Part shown: positions 23,024 to 27,702 of the stretch, piece by piece
Position numbering within the stretch: position 1 is the first letter of the stretch
Layout of the letters: every line of letters starts with the position of its first letter
From: a virus
Length of the DNA stretch: 27,702 nucleotides
Direction: 5' to 3' (one strand)
Virus record (IMG/VR): IMGVR_UViG_3300030328_001455
Span: 1-27,702 of that record
Made by a program: the position numbers and the translations under genes
Notes under the pieces: model-generated
What the model was told of the DNA's origin: nothing
Databases searched by the model: none
The model's input: the letters and a program-made list of their open reading frames with translations, nothing else

Positions 23024-23188
23024 TTAATGTAAAACTTCATAATCAAACTCAGGGTTATGTTCAACATAGCCTGTTATCTGAGCATCTATAAGTAGCTCAT
23101 GGTCTAAATCCCACTCACATTCCTTGCATATAATTTCCAGGTTATCAGCTTCGTGCTCCACCTTTATTATTATGTATCCACTTTTCAT
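23024..23188 (-). CDS. Small acidic protein (54 aa)
   Basis: A 54-residue protein, MKSGYIIIKVEHEADNLEII, with a CKEC pair at 31-34 and an acidic end (VEHNPEFDYEVLH). I chose the ATG at 23188 over a GTG ten codons upstream: AGGA is seven to eight bases before it, and the ATG overlaps the stop of the preceding microgene as TAATG. No family is recognised; the single CxxC pair is too little for a zinc site on its own. Confidence 0.62.
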   Translation of the reverse strand: MKSGYIIIKVEHEADNLEIICKECEWDLDHELLIDAQITGYVEHNPEFDYEVLH

Positions 23189-23286
23189 TAATTTATCCTC
23201 ATAAAGAAACCTGAACACGCATTAAGTATAAGAGCCATAGTTATAATCAAAGCTATGCTTGTTAGTAGTGTCTGTCCTTCATTCAT
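23188..23286 (-). CDS. 32-residue transmembrane or lipoprotein-like microprotein
   Basis: A 32-residue peptide, MNEGQTLLTSIALIITMALI followed by LNACSGFFMRIN. It has one hydrophobic helix (7-21) and an LNAC motif that resembles a lipobox, with only eight residues after the cysteine. There is no positive charge before the helix, which argues against normal lipoprotein export, so a simple membrane peptide with its C-terminus inside is equally possible. GGAG is eight bases upstream; the start overlaps the previous gene by ATGA and the stop overlaps the next by TAATG. Confidence 0.6.
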   Translation of the reverse strand: MNEGQTLLTSIALIITMALILNACSGFFMRIN

Positions 23287-23432
23287 AGCTTCTTCTCCTT
23301 TTTCTTTAACTTTTCAATTTCTTTCTGTTGCTCACGCACTAAAGCAACCAACTCCATAATCACTTGGTTAATCTTTCCTATATGTGGTCTTTCAAGCCAC
23401 GTTACATAGGGCTTAGTATGTTCTTCATTCAT
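23283..23432 (-). CDS. Small coiled-coil protein (49 aa)
   Basis: A 49-residue protein: MNEEHTKPYVTWLERPHIGK, then a helix INQVIMELVALVREQQKEIE ending in a lysine-rich run. The amphipathic helix is probably a coiled coil and the end is very basic. GGAGAAAGGT precedes the ATG, and the stop overlaps the following microgene by ATGA. No family is recognised. About 28 bases separate it from the methyltransferase stop, the largest gap in this stretch. Confidence 0.6.
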   Translation of the reverse strand: MNEEHTKPYVTWLERPHIGKINQVIMELVALVREQQKEIEKLKKKEKKL

Positions 23433-23460
23433 ACCTTTCTCCTTCTATCTGTCATCTGCA

Positions 23461-23892
23461 TTATCGTACTCCTCTAAAAATTACGATTGCTGATGGAAAA
23501 GGTGCTGAATTATTATGCCCACCAAATTTTAATCTACCCTTAATAAAACGTACCTCTGCATCATTATCAATGATGTTATCATGCCACCACCTCGTATCAG
23601 TTCTTGATGGTAACAGGCATACTACTGTCGCACCTTTAGTAGATTCTTTATATGCTTTACTTACCCATTCACCTATGGTTCTACCATAAGGGGGATTCAT
23701 AAAACAAGTGCCTTTCCAATCTTGTAGCAACCCATTATCTTGTTTTGTATAGTAATGGCTACACTTAGCATTGGTACTACTAGCACAAACGTCTGTGTTA
23801 AAATTAAATTCTTCATTCAGCTTATCAAAAACGTCTTGAGGTGTTGCCCACATATCTGTCTTTGATGAAAACATTAAGTCTGCATTAAACAT
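23461..23892 (-). CDS. Phage DNA N6-adenine methyltransferase (Dam type)
   Basis: A 143-residue enzyme of the short phage Dam family, expected to transfer a methyl group from S-adenosylmethionine to adenine N6 in DNA. The opening WATPQDVFDKLNEEFNFNTD, the catalytic motif CFMNPPYGR (NPPY) and the later VVCLLPSRTDTRWWHDNI and RLKFGG segments match this family in order. No partner restriction gene is visible, so it is an orphan. It could protect phage DNA from host restriction or tune promoters or replication. GGAG is seven bases before the ATG. The target site cannot be read from the sequence. Confidence 0.9.
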   Translation of the reverse strand: MFNADLMFSSKTDMWATPQDVFDKLNEEFNFNTDVCASSTNAKCSHYYTKQDNGLLQDWKGTCFMNPPYGRTIGEWVSKAYKESTKGATVVCLLPSRTDTRWWHDNIIDNDAEVRFIKGRLKFGGHNNSAPFPSAIVIFRGVR

Positions 23893-23896
23893 ATCA

Positions 23897-24163
23897 TTAC
23901 TCCATTATAAAATCAGGTTCGTTTTCTTCGTCAGGCATCTTTACCATTCTCTCTGCCTTTGACCTATTAAAACATATAGCCTCAAATTCAGATAGCTCTA
24001 CCACTTCCCCTGTGTTCCACCTATCAGCTTCAATTTGAGCAAGAGCCTTTGTAGGGAATACCTTAACAGGACTATCTATTGTCCAACCTTTGTCTCCCTC
24101 TTTGACATATTCTAACCCATCAACTTCAAAGGGTTCAAATACTACTGCATAATATCTAGTCAT
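23897..24163 (-). CDS. Unrecognised small protein (88 aa)
   Basis: An 88-residue acidic protein, MTRYYAVVFEPFEVDGLEYV, with an alternating beta-strand pattern, then a helix ALAQIEADRW and an acidic tail (PDEENEPDFIME). It reads like a small alpha/beta protein of the early-gene type. AAGGAG lies upstream of the ATG, the 5' end overlaps the previous gene by eight bases, and the methyltransferase start follows its stop by four bases. No function can be given. Confidence 0.62.
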   Translation of the reverse strand: MTRYYAVVFEPFEVDGLEYVKEGDKGWTIDSPVKVFPTKALAQIEADRWNTGEVVELSEFEAICFNRSKAERMVKMPDEENEPDFIME

Positions 24164-24344
24164 TCTTCTTCTCCTTAAATGCTATGATAAATTTATCATT
24201 CTCAACACTAGGATAGAACAGATAGTTAAAGTCTAAGATTAAATCCTCATCTTCTCCAAATAGTTTTACAGGTAATCTAAACTCTATGTCTGTGTCCATA
24301 CTGTCTAGCTTTATGATCTTCTCCATTAGGTGTTTAGCTTTCAT
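24156..24344 (-). CDS. Unrecognised small protein (62 aa)
   Basis: A 62-residue protein, MKAKHLMEKIIKLDSMDTDI, followed by acidic strands (EDEDLILDFNYLFYPSV) and a basic end. A second methionine at residue 7 could also start it, but GGAGAAGAAGGA directly precedes the first. ATGA overlap with the upstream gene and an eight-base overlap downstream show it is part of the coupled early series. No family is recognised. Confidence 0.6.
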   Translation of the reverse strand: MKAKHLMEKIIKLDSMDTDIEFRLPVKLFGEDEDLILDFNYLFYPSVENDKFIIAFKEKKND

Positions 24345-24583
24345 TCCTTCTTCTCCTTTGGTAAATCTTCTTTAAGAGAATAGTCGCTATACCAACCCCC
24401 CTCTAAACCCTTTGGTTGTTCAAACTGTAGTAGGTTTGCTAGTCTAAACATAAGAGTTTCTATCTCACAAATGTGTTCATAGTAGATAGGTGTTTTCTCT
24501 GATGTGTTACAGTTAAACTCTCTCAACATATTAACATACTTGAGTAACTCTACTCTGTCTTTTGGTTCAATAGTTATCTTCAT
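24341..24583 (-). CDS. Unrecognised small helical protein (80 aa)
   Basis: An 80-residue protein, MKITIEPKDRVELLKYVNML, with two predicted helices (residues 8-23 and 35-56, YEHICEIETLMFRLANLLQF) and a polar end with lysine and glutamate runs. The ribosome-binding site AGGAG, eight bases upstream, overlaps the last codons of the previous gene. It overlaps the next gene as ATGA. No function is recognised. Confidence 0.6.
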   Translation of the reverse strand: MKITIEPKDRVELLKYVNMLREFNCNTSEKTPIYYEHICEIETLMFRLANLLQFEQPKGLEGGWYSDYSLKEDLPKEKKE

Positions 24584-24587
24584 AGTC

Positions 24588-24812
24588 TTAACTCCTATTC
24601 AAATTGTTGTAAGTATTTAATAAAAAAATCTCTAAGTCATCTACCAAATCCCCAAGAGTATCTTGGTTATCGCTGTCAAATAATTCTTTTAATTTGTTTT
24701 CAAACTTTGTTCCCTCATGGACACGTTTGGTATCACGCAATCCATTTGCCTTAATTGTTTCCTTAACATCATTCAAGTTAAAGATAGCATTATTTATATC
24801 CTCAAGTTTCAT
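24588..24812 (-). CDS. Unrecognised small helical protein (74 aa)
   Basis: A 74-residue protein, MKLEDINNAIFNLNDVKETI, largely helical and acidic, with DTLGDLVDDLEIFLLNTYNN near the end. I start it at ATG 24812 because that codon overlaps the preceding stop as TGATG and a GGGGG-type site lies about ten bases upstream; two GTG codons just before are less likely. It could be a dimeric helical bundle. No family is recognised. Confidence 0.58.
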   Translation of the reverse strand: MKLEDINNAIFNLNDVKETIKANGLRDTKRVHEGTKFENKLKELFDSDNQDTLGDLVDDLEIFLLNTYNNLNRS

Positions 24813-25012
24813 CACCACTTACCCCCTGTATTATTTATATCAAGAAAATTAGGTTCATCTTTCAACTCCTCAACTTCTGATAATTTAAAACACAATTCAT
24901 TATCCCAAGTTTCTGCATCTTCATCTGCTATAACCACTTCTGTGGGATATAGTATAACAATCTCACCATAAATCTCTTGGTCAATTACTTTTATTCTGTC
25001 ACCTATCTTCAT
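24812..25012 (-). CDS. Small beta-rich acidic protein (66 aa)
   Basis: A 66-residue protein, MKIGDRIKVIDQEIYGEIVI, with VVIADEDAETWDNELCFKLS. The GDRIKV...GEIV pattern suggests a small SH3-like or KOW-like beta barrel, but this is only a pattern impression. The frame is open 50 codons further upstream; I use ATG 25012 because GAGGAG ends six bases before it, while the upstream stretch lies inside the HTH gene. The stop forms TGATG with the next start. Confidence 0.62.
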   Translation of the reverse strand: MKIGDRIKVIDQEIYGEIVILYPTEVVIADEDAETWDNELCFKLSEVEELKDEPNFLDINNTGGKW

Positions 25013-25241
25013 CTTTAACTCCTCTTGATTTTCCATATTTTTCTGCGTTCTTCGATAACTGTTTAATTTGTTTAGCAATCTTTTCGGCATTGTGAAAAGT
25101 AATTTCAACAATCGGATCGCTTTCAAAGTTTCGATAGTAACTACTTGAGGGAATCCCCGCATGTCTATAAGCTTTCTTCAAATCTATTTTCATTGGACTC
25201 GCTAGTTCTTTCAATTGTTCTTTGTAACTTTTTATCAGCAT
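24999..25241 (-). CDS. Small helix-turn-helix-type protein
   Basis: An 80-residue basic protein. The segment IDLKKAYRHAGIPSSSYYRN has the AYRHAGI-turn-SYYR form of a helix-turn-helix recognition unit as seen in small phage DNA-binding proteins, followed by FHNAEKIAKQIKQL. It may regulate early transcription in this arm; the target is unknown. AAGGA lies eight bases before the ATG. It starts 77 bases inside the previous gene and overlaps the following gene by 14 bases, both in different frames. Confidence 0.62.
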   Translation of the reverse strand: MLIKSYKEQLKELASPMKIDLKKAYRHAGIPSSSYYRNFESDPIVEITFHNAEKIAKQIKQLSKNAEKYGKSRGVKDEDR

Positions 25242-25614
25242 TGTTTTTTTCCTTTGCTTGTTTAAGTAATGGATTAATAATTTGTTCTTCTGCTTGATAG
25301 TTAAATGCGTATTCTCTTATTTTTTCGGGTGCATTTTTATGAATACCTGATGCCATGATATGAGTTTTAGAGTAGTAAGTTCTTGATTTTAAAAAGAATT
25401 TTCCGTACTCAAGAATATTTAATACAGATGATATGGTTGTTTTTGGTTTTATTCCAAACCATTTTTCATACATTTGATGAATCTCTTTTGAAGTTGCTCC
25501 ATGTTTTTTACCTTTCTTTTCATAGATAGCTTTCATTATTAACAATACTTTTGCTTGATCTCCGTTCCCATTTGGTGCAAATTTTCCGTTAATTCTTTTA
25601 TTATTATTTGTCAT
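25165..25614 (-). CDS. Winged-helix-like protein, possible regulator
   Basis: A 149-residue basic protein. After a polar N-terminus (MTNNNKRINGKFAPNGNGDQ), residues 20-90 read as a winged helix: a first helix (VLLIMKAIYEKKG), ATSKEIHQMYEKWFG, then ISSVLNILEYGKFFLKS and a wing-like YYSKTHIMASG. The C-terminal 50 residues are charged and helical. A DNA-binding regulator is plausible but no named family is recognised. The site AAAGGAGTTTGAT before the ATG is among the strongest in the window, and the start overlaps the previous gene as ATGA. Confidence 0.62.
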   Translation of the reverse strand: MTNNNKRINGKFAPNGNGDQAKVLLIMKAIYEKKGKKHGATSKEIHQMYEKWFGIKPKTTISSVLNILEYGKFFLKSRTYYSKTHIMASGIHKNAPEKIREYAFNYQAEEQIINPLLKQAKEKNNADKKLQRTIERTSESNENRFEESL

Positions 25615-25901
25615 ATCAAACTCCTTTGCTTGGGTTCATCACCTAATATTTTTAATACTTCTTCAATTACATCTTCTCTTACAATCTTTCTGTTCTTATT
25701 TGTTTGTTGTCCTCTCCAAAGCTGAGTTCGTAGAGAACGATATCCTGTTTCACTAACTTTAGATGGGACTCTTTCCCCATCTTGAGTTGATTGAAATTCA
25801 TAGTGGTCAATACCGATTCCGTAACAATCTAGTTTTTCCCAAATTGTAATATCAATATTATCCCATTTAGATTTATGAATAAGTTTGTGAGTGTTTGACA
25901 T
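25611..25901 (-). CDS. Unrecognised protein (96 aa) directly after a terminator
   Basis: A 96-residue protein with MSNTHKLIHKSKWDNIDITI, ERVPSKVSETGYRSLRTQLW and a helical end (REDVIEEVLKIL). The charged helix and the basic TGYRSLRTQLWRGQQ patch suggest nucleic acid binding, but no family is recognised. It is the first gene beyond the terminator at 25915-25950; its AGGAG site touches the T-run, so no promoter fits between terminator and gene. Expression probably needs readthrough or a promoter inside the upstream gene. Confidence 0.62.
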   Translation of the reverse strand: MSNTHKLIHKSKWDNIDITIWEKLDCYGIGIDHYEFQSTQDGERVPSKVSETGYRSLRTQLWRGQQTNKNRKIVREDVIEEVLKILGDEPKQRSLI

Positions 25902-25913
25902 TTTGCTTTCTCC
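25899..25913 (-). repeat. Repeated translation-initiation region, copy 2
   Basis: GGAGAAAGCAAAATG on the - strand, identical over 15 bases to the start region at 27421-27435. It includes the ribosome-binding site and start codon of the gene ending at 25611. Confidence 0.75.
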
Positions 25914-25914
25914 T

Positions 25915-25950
25915 AAAAAAAGAGAGAGCCAATATTAAACTGACTCTCTC
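25915..25950 (-). terminator. Intrinsic terminator or attenuator in the leftward operon
   Basis: On the - strand GAGAGAGTC, an 11-base loop and GGCTCTCTC form a nine-pair stem with one G-T wobble, followed at once by seven T residues. It begins 12 bases after the stop of the upstream gene and its T-run abuts the AGGAG of the gene starting at 25901. It should end or reduce transcription before the bulk of the replication genes unless overcome. Confidence 0.88.
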
Positions 25951-25962
25951 AGGGTTTATAAA

Positions 25963-26229
25963 TTAATCAGGTTCGTTCCCTATGTTTTTAATATCTTGAA
26001 CAGTATCAAAAATTGTTATTACTTTCCCAATCTGATCTGATGCACAGGATAACAATAATTTAATTTCATTTTTAGTAAGTTTAATATCTTTAAATTCTGA
26101 GCTCTGAAGTATTAATTCAAGACCACCTCTTACAGATCTTAAATAATCATAAACAGAAGGTGTTTCTAACATATCTAAAACATCTTTTGTCTTTGGGTTT
26201 TGTCCTAATAATTTTACAATTTTATCCAT
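25963..26229 (-). CDS. Unrecognised helical protein (88 aa)
   Basis: An 88-residue protein, MDKIVKLLGQNPKTKDVLDM, with mostly helical character (GGLELILQSSEFKDIKLT, LLLSCASDQIGKVITIFDTV). I use ATG 26229, which overlaps the previous stop as TGATG with GGAG ten bases upstream, rather than a GTG one codon earlier. The DNA is clearly more AT-rich than in the replication genes. It is the last gene before the terminator. No family is recognised. Confidence 0.6.
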   Translation of the reverse strand: MDKIVKLLGQNPKTKDVLDMLETPSVYDYLRSVRGGLELILQSSEFKDIKLTKNEIKLLLSCASDQIGKVITIFDTVQDIKNIGNEPD

Positions 26230-26684
26230 CACAAGCTTTCTCCTTTATTGGTGTAATGTTTTCTATCTCTTTTGTGGTACATTTTATTAATTATTTTTTC
26301 GTCCTCCCCATCAGGATAGTTCCCTCCAAGAATAGCATTTTGAGTTTTCTCTAATTCGTATTCAATAACTGATCGCATAAAATAACGAGCAAATCTTTTT
26401 CCTTGTTTATTAGTTTCTTGTATAGGAATGAATTTATTTAAATAGTTATGAGGAAAATCTTTGTCATTAAAATTATCTTCGTAATCTTTATCGTTCAACA
26501 TTGAAACAATCTTTCGAAGTTCTGTTGTTCCAAACATTGACAAAGCATCTAGGGTTGTAAGCCCTAGATGACAAGTTGAGTTATGAGTTAAGAATAGTTC
26601 GATTTTATCTTTAATTGAAGGATCATTATAATAGATAAATTTTCTATCCTTCTCGCAATATGAATACCAAGATTGTTTGCTCAT
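26229..26684 (-). CDS. Unrecognised early protein (151 aa)
   Basis: A 151-residue protein, MSKQSWYSYCEKDRKFIYYN, with a helical middle (LGLTTLDALSMFGTTELRKI) and a basic end (MYHKRDRKHYTNKGESL). I chose ATG 26684: GGAG lies eight bases upstream and the start forms ATGA with the previous stop; the open frame continues nine codons further without a site. The coding DNA is AT-rich. Neither domain nor motif is recognised; its place among the first leftward genes suggests an early host-takeover or regulatory role, by inference only. Confidence 0.62.
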   Translation of the reverse strand: MSKQSWYSYCEKDRKFIYYNDPSIKDKIELFLTHNSTCHLGLTTLDALSMFGTTELRKIVSMLNDKDYEDNFNDKDFPHNYLNKFIPIQETNKQGKRFARYFMRSVIEYELEKTQNAILGGNYPDGEDEKIINKMYHKRDRKHYTNKGESL

Positions 26685-27025
26685 TGTACTTTCTCCTTTT
26701 TTTCTGAACATAAGAAAATATACTCATAATTTTTTGCATCATAAGAATAGGTATGAATTTCCATGTCAGGAATTTCTGAATTTATCTTATGATCTTTTAA
26801 ATTAGTAGGTTGTTTTCTGTAATGATTCCATTTTTCTAAAACTGCTTTTGCTGAGATTAAATAATTGTCTGTAGTCGCTTTGCTATAATCCCAATGGCAA
26901 GTGGTTGAGATATGAAAGTTTTCATCTCTTACAATATAAGACTTTACTCGATCTCCTTTGTGATCGGTTGGTGAAAGTCTTTTAGATCTAATTAAAAGAC
27001 CGGTATTTAAATCATATATGCTCAT
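26681..27025 (-). CDS. Unrecognised early protein (114 aa)
   Basis: A 114-residue protein, MSIYDLNTGLLIRSKRLSPT, with HWDYSKATTDNYLISAKAVL in the middle and an end like SYDAKNYEYIFLCSEKKEK. The mix of strands and aromatic residues suggests a compact alpha/beta fold. AGGAGG lies seven bases before the ATG, a near-perfect site. The stop overlaps the next gene as ATGA. No family is recognised. It belongs to the AT-rich early block. Confidence 0.62.
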   Translation of the reverse strand: MSIYDLNTGLLIRSKRLSPTDHKGDRVKSYIVRDENFHISTTCHWDYSKATTDNYLISAKAVLEKWNHYRKQPTNLKDHKINSEIPDMEIHTYSYDAKNYEYIFLCSEKKEKVQ

Positions 27026-27028
27026 TGG

Positions 27029-27103
27029 TTAACCTCCTATATACCAAAGTGTCAGAATAATAAGTGTAAAGAAAAATAAAAGACCTCTAATTATTTCTTC
27101 CAT
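27029..27103 (-). CDS. Possible 24-residue transmembrane peptide
   Basis: MEEIIRGLLFFFTLIILTLW followed by YIGG: one strong hydrophobic helix. Its last codons form the AGGAGG site of the following gene and it stops three bases before that ATG, as in the other microgene junctions of this arm. No ribosome-binding site of its own is visible, so translation is uncertain. Confidence 0.4.
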   Translation of the reverse strand: MEEIIRGLLFFFTLIILTLWYIGG

Positions 27104-27133
27104 AATCACATTAATTTTAGGTCTCGAAGTGTT

Positions 27134-27167
27134 GAGGAGAGGAGCAAAGATCCTTGCTCTCCTCCTC
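27134..27167. other. Long imperfect hairpin in the leftward leader region
   Basis: GAGGAGAGGAGCAA, a six-base loop and TTGCTCTCCTCCTC form 14 positions of stem with one mismatch and one wobble. No T-run follows on either strand, so it is not a standard terminator. It lies between the first leftward gene and the next one. On the - strand it contains GGAGGAG, which resembles a ribosome-binding site held in a stem. An RNA-processing or translational control element is possible. Confidence 0.55.
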
Positions 27168-27189
27168 GCCTTCCGTGTTCTATACCTAC

Positions 27190-27423
27190 TCATTTGACAA
27201 ACTTCAATTTTAGATTTCTTGGATCGTCTGCGTGATTAATCCTTCTGAGATGATCAGGACAATTAAACATATCATCAGGATAATTAAACATTTCTTCGCA
27301 CTCATTACAGAAATCACAATCTTCTATTTCTTTCTTTGTTGGCTTGTGTCCACACTCAGAACAAATAACCTGAAAGAATTTCGGTACGTTTAGATCTTCA
27401 TGATTTAAAGTAAAAGATTTCAT
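27190..27423 (-). CDS. Zinc-ribbon protein, first gene of the leftward arm
   Basis: A 77-residue protein, MKSFTLNHEDLNVPKFFQVI, with cysteines at 21, 24, 36, 39 and 42 (CSECGH; CDFCNEC), enough for one zinc ribbon. A second CPDHLRR segment follows, and the C-terminus is basic. As the first gene after the likely early promoter it may bind nucleic acid or a host protein, for example to redirect transcription; this is inference. GGAGAAAGCAAA precedes the ATG, the same 15-base start region as at 25899-25913. Confidence 0.68.
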   Translation of the reverse strand: MKSFTLNHEDLNVPKFFQVICSECGHKPTKKEIEDCDFCNECEEMFNYPDDMFNCPDHLRRINHADDPRNLKLKFVK

Positions 27424-27435
27424 TTTGCTTTCTCC
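27421..27435 (-). repeat. Repeated translation-initiation region, copy 1
   Basis: GGAGAAAGCAAAATG on the - strand at the start of the zinc-ribbon gene, identical to the region at 25899-25913. Confidence 0.75.
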
Positions 27436-27458
27436 ATTTATTGTTTTCGTTAATTAAA

Positions 27459-27487
27459 ATTATACACTACTTTTAAAATAAAATAAA
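27459..27487 (-). promoter_or_regulatory. Likely early leftward promoter
   Basis: A perfect TATAAT (27459-27464 on the - strand) stands about 36 bases before the first leftward ATG. The -35 at 17-base spacing is weak (TTTATT, three of six matches) but lies in A/T runs that could act as an UP-type element. Confidence 0.6.
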
Positions 27488-27531
27488 ACTATTTGTTGCA
27501 GTCATGCAGTAATGGACCTTCTTGAATGTAA

Positions 27532-27612
27532 TTGAACCTTTGCTAAAAAATGCCAGGTGCTTCGCTACTTGGCATTTGTTTAGCAGCAGCATTAAAATGC
27601 TGACAGGTTCAA
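27532..27612. other. Compact three-way-junction inverted repeat
   Basis: TTGAACCT (27532-27539) pairs with AGGTTCAA (27605-27612). Inside lie two hairpins: an 18-pair stem (27541-27558 with 27567-27585; one G-T wobble, one bulged G) and CAGCATT/AATGCTG (27587-27602). Only one or two bases are unpaired at the junction. On the - strand the main loop contains GCGAAGC, a known unusually stable DNA mini-hairpin. The junction can be drawn on either strand, in DNA or RNA. Confidence 0.72.
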
Positions 27613-27644
27613 AAACTAATTTGTTCTTCACCATAAGTAGGATC

Positions 27645-27673
27645 TTGACAAGCTTTCAAAATACTCTGAAAAT
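27645..27673 (+). promoter_or_regulatory. Possible rightward promoter
   Basis: A perfect TTGACA at 27645-27650 followed after 17 bases by GAAAAT (four of six matches to TATAAT). It points out of the window toward the presumed late genes. The -10 lacks the first T, so this is tentative. Confidence 0.35.
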
Positions 27674-27702
27674 CATGGTCAAGGGGTTCATGGTGTTAGA
27701 CA

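Larger units (their letters stand above)
27424..27702. other. Noncoding divergent control region
   Basis: No convincing gene on either strand. From left to right it holds the ribosome-binding site and likely promoter of the leftward arm, a TGCAGT direct repeat (27497-27502 and 27505-27510), the three-way junction (27532-27612), a CTTGAC/GTCAAG inverted pair (27644-27649 and 27676-27681) and a possible rightward promoter. An attachment site or replication origin could also be here, but no diagnostic sequence was seen. Confidence 0.65.

Noticed and set aside
24812-25162. A 116-residue version of the gene ending at 24812
   Set aside because: Its first 50 residues lie inside the helix-turn-helix gene in another frame, while ATG 25012 has GAGGAG at ideal spacing.
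27605-27612. AGGTTCAA as the T-arm of a tRNA or a tRNA-derived attachment core
   Set aside because: It pairs with TTGAACCT as the outer stem of the three-way junction, and no acceptor, D or anticodon arms can be drawn. No tRNA gene was seen in the window.
27674-27702. Start of a rightward gene at ATG 27674
   Set aside because: Only nine codons are visible, with no ribosome-binding site at proper spacing; it cannot be told from chance.

Overview
This window is about half of a tailed double-stranded DNA phage, most likely a podovirus of marine Alphaproteobacteria. The strongest clue is the family A DNA polymerase: it carries a partial DnaJ-type cysteine cluster between its proofreading and polymerase domains. 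That architecture was reported for Puniceispirillum phage HMO-2011 and its relatives, which infect SAR116, roseobacters and SAR11. Moderate to low GC, a cobalamin-dependent ribonucleotide reductase and small genes packed with ATGA, TAATG or TGATG junctions agree with this. The host cannot be named from the sequence. Terminase, portal and capsid genes are not in the window and presumably lie beyond its edges.

Left arm (1-11264, + strand): late virion genes. In order they are the C-terminal part of a tail fibre, a 59-residue protein, three membrane-anchored small proteins (two of which share a stretch of DNA that encodes both hydrophobic segments), a 1035-residue Gln/Ala-rich protein ending in ten uninterrupted 22-residue repeats, a LysM protein, two structural-type proteins and a 1253-residue probable internal or ejection protein. 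A hairpin terminator at 11263-11290 separates this arm from the convergent opposite arm.

Right arm (27423 down to 11295, - strand): early, replication and nucleotide genes, described here in the order they are transcribed. First is an AT-rich block of unrecognised proteins, including a zinc-ribbon protein. An intrinsic terminator (25915-25950) follows, placed directly before the ribosome-binding site of the next gene. Then come small DNA-binding-type proteins, an adenine methyltransferase, a run of microproteins around a SleB-type cell-wall hydrolase, and a tyrosine integrase. The replication core is primase, a GIY-YIG-type nuclease, DnaB-type helicase and polymerase. A consensus sigma-70 promoter made from the last codons of the polymerase gene appears to start a second unit: a probable single-strand binding protein, a RecB/Cas4-like nuclease, T7-type endonuclease I, a DUF3310 protein, ribonucleotide reductase and three small proteins. 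Together these genes could supply dNTPs, unwind and copy the genome, and recombine and resolve it. Integration and lysis functions sit in the same arm.

The right end (27424-27702) has no convincing gene. It holds the likely leftward early promoter, a compact three-way-junction inverted repeat (27532-27612) and a possible rightward promoter, so it looks like the divergent control region between the two arms.
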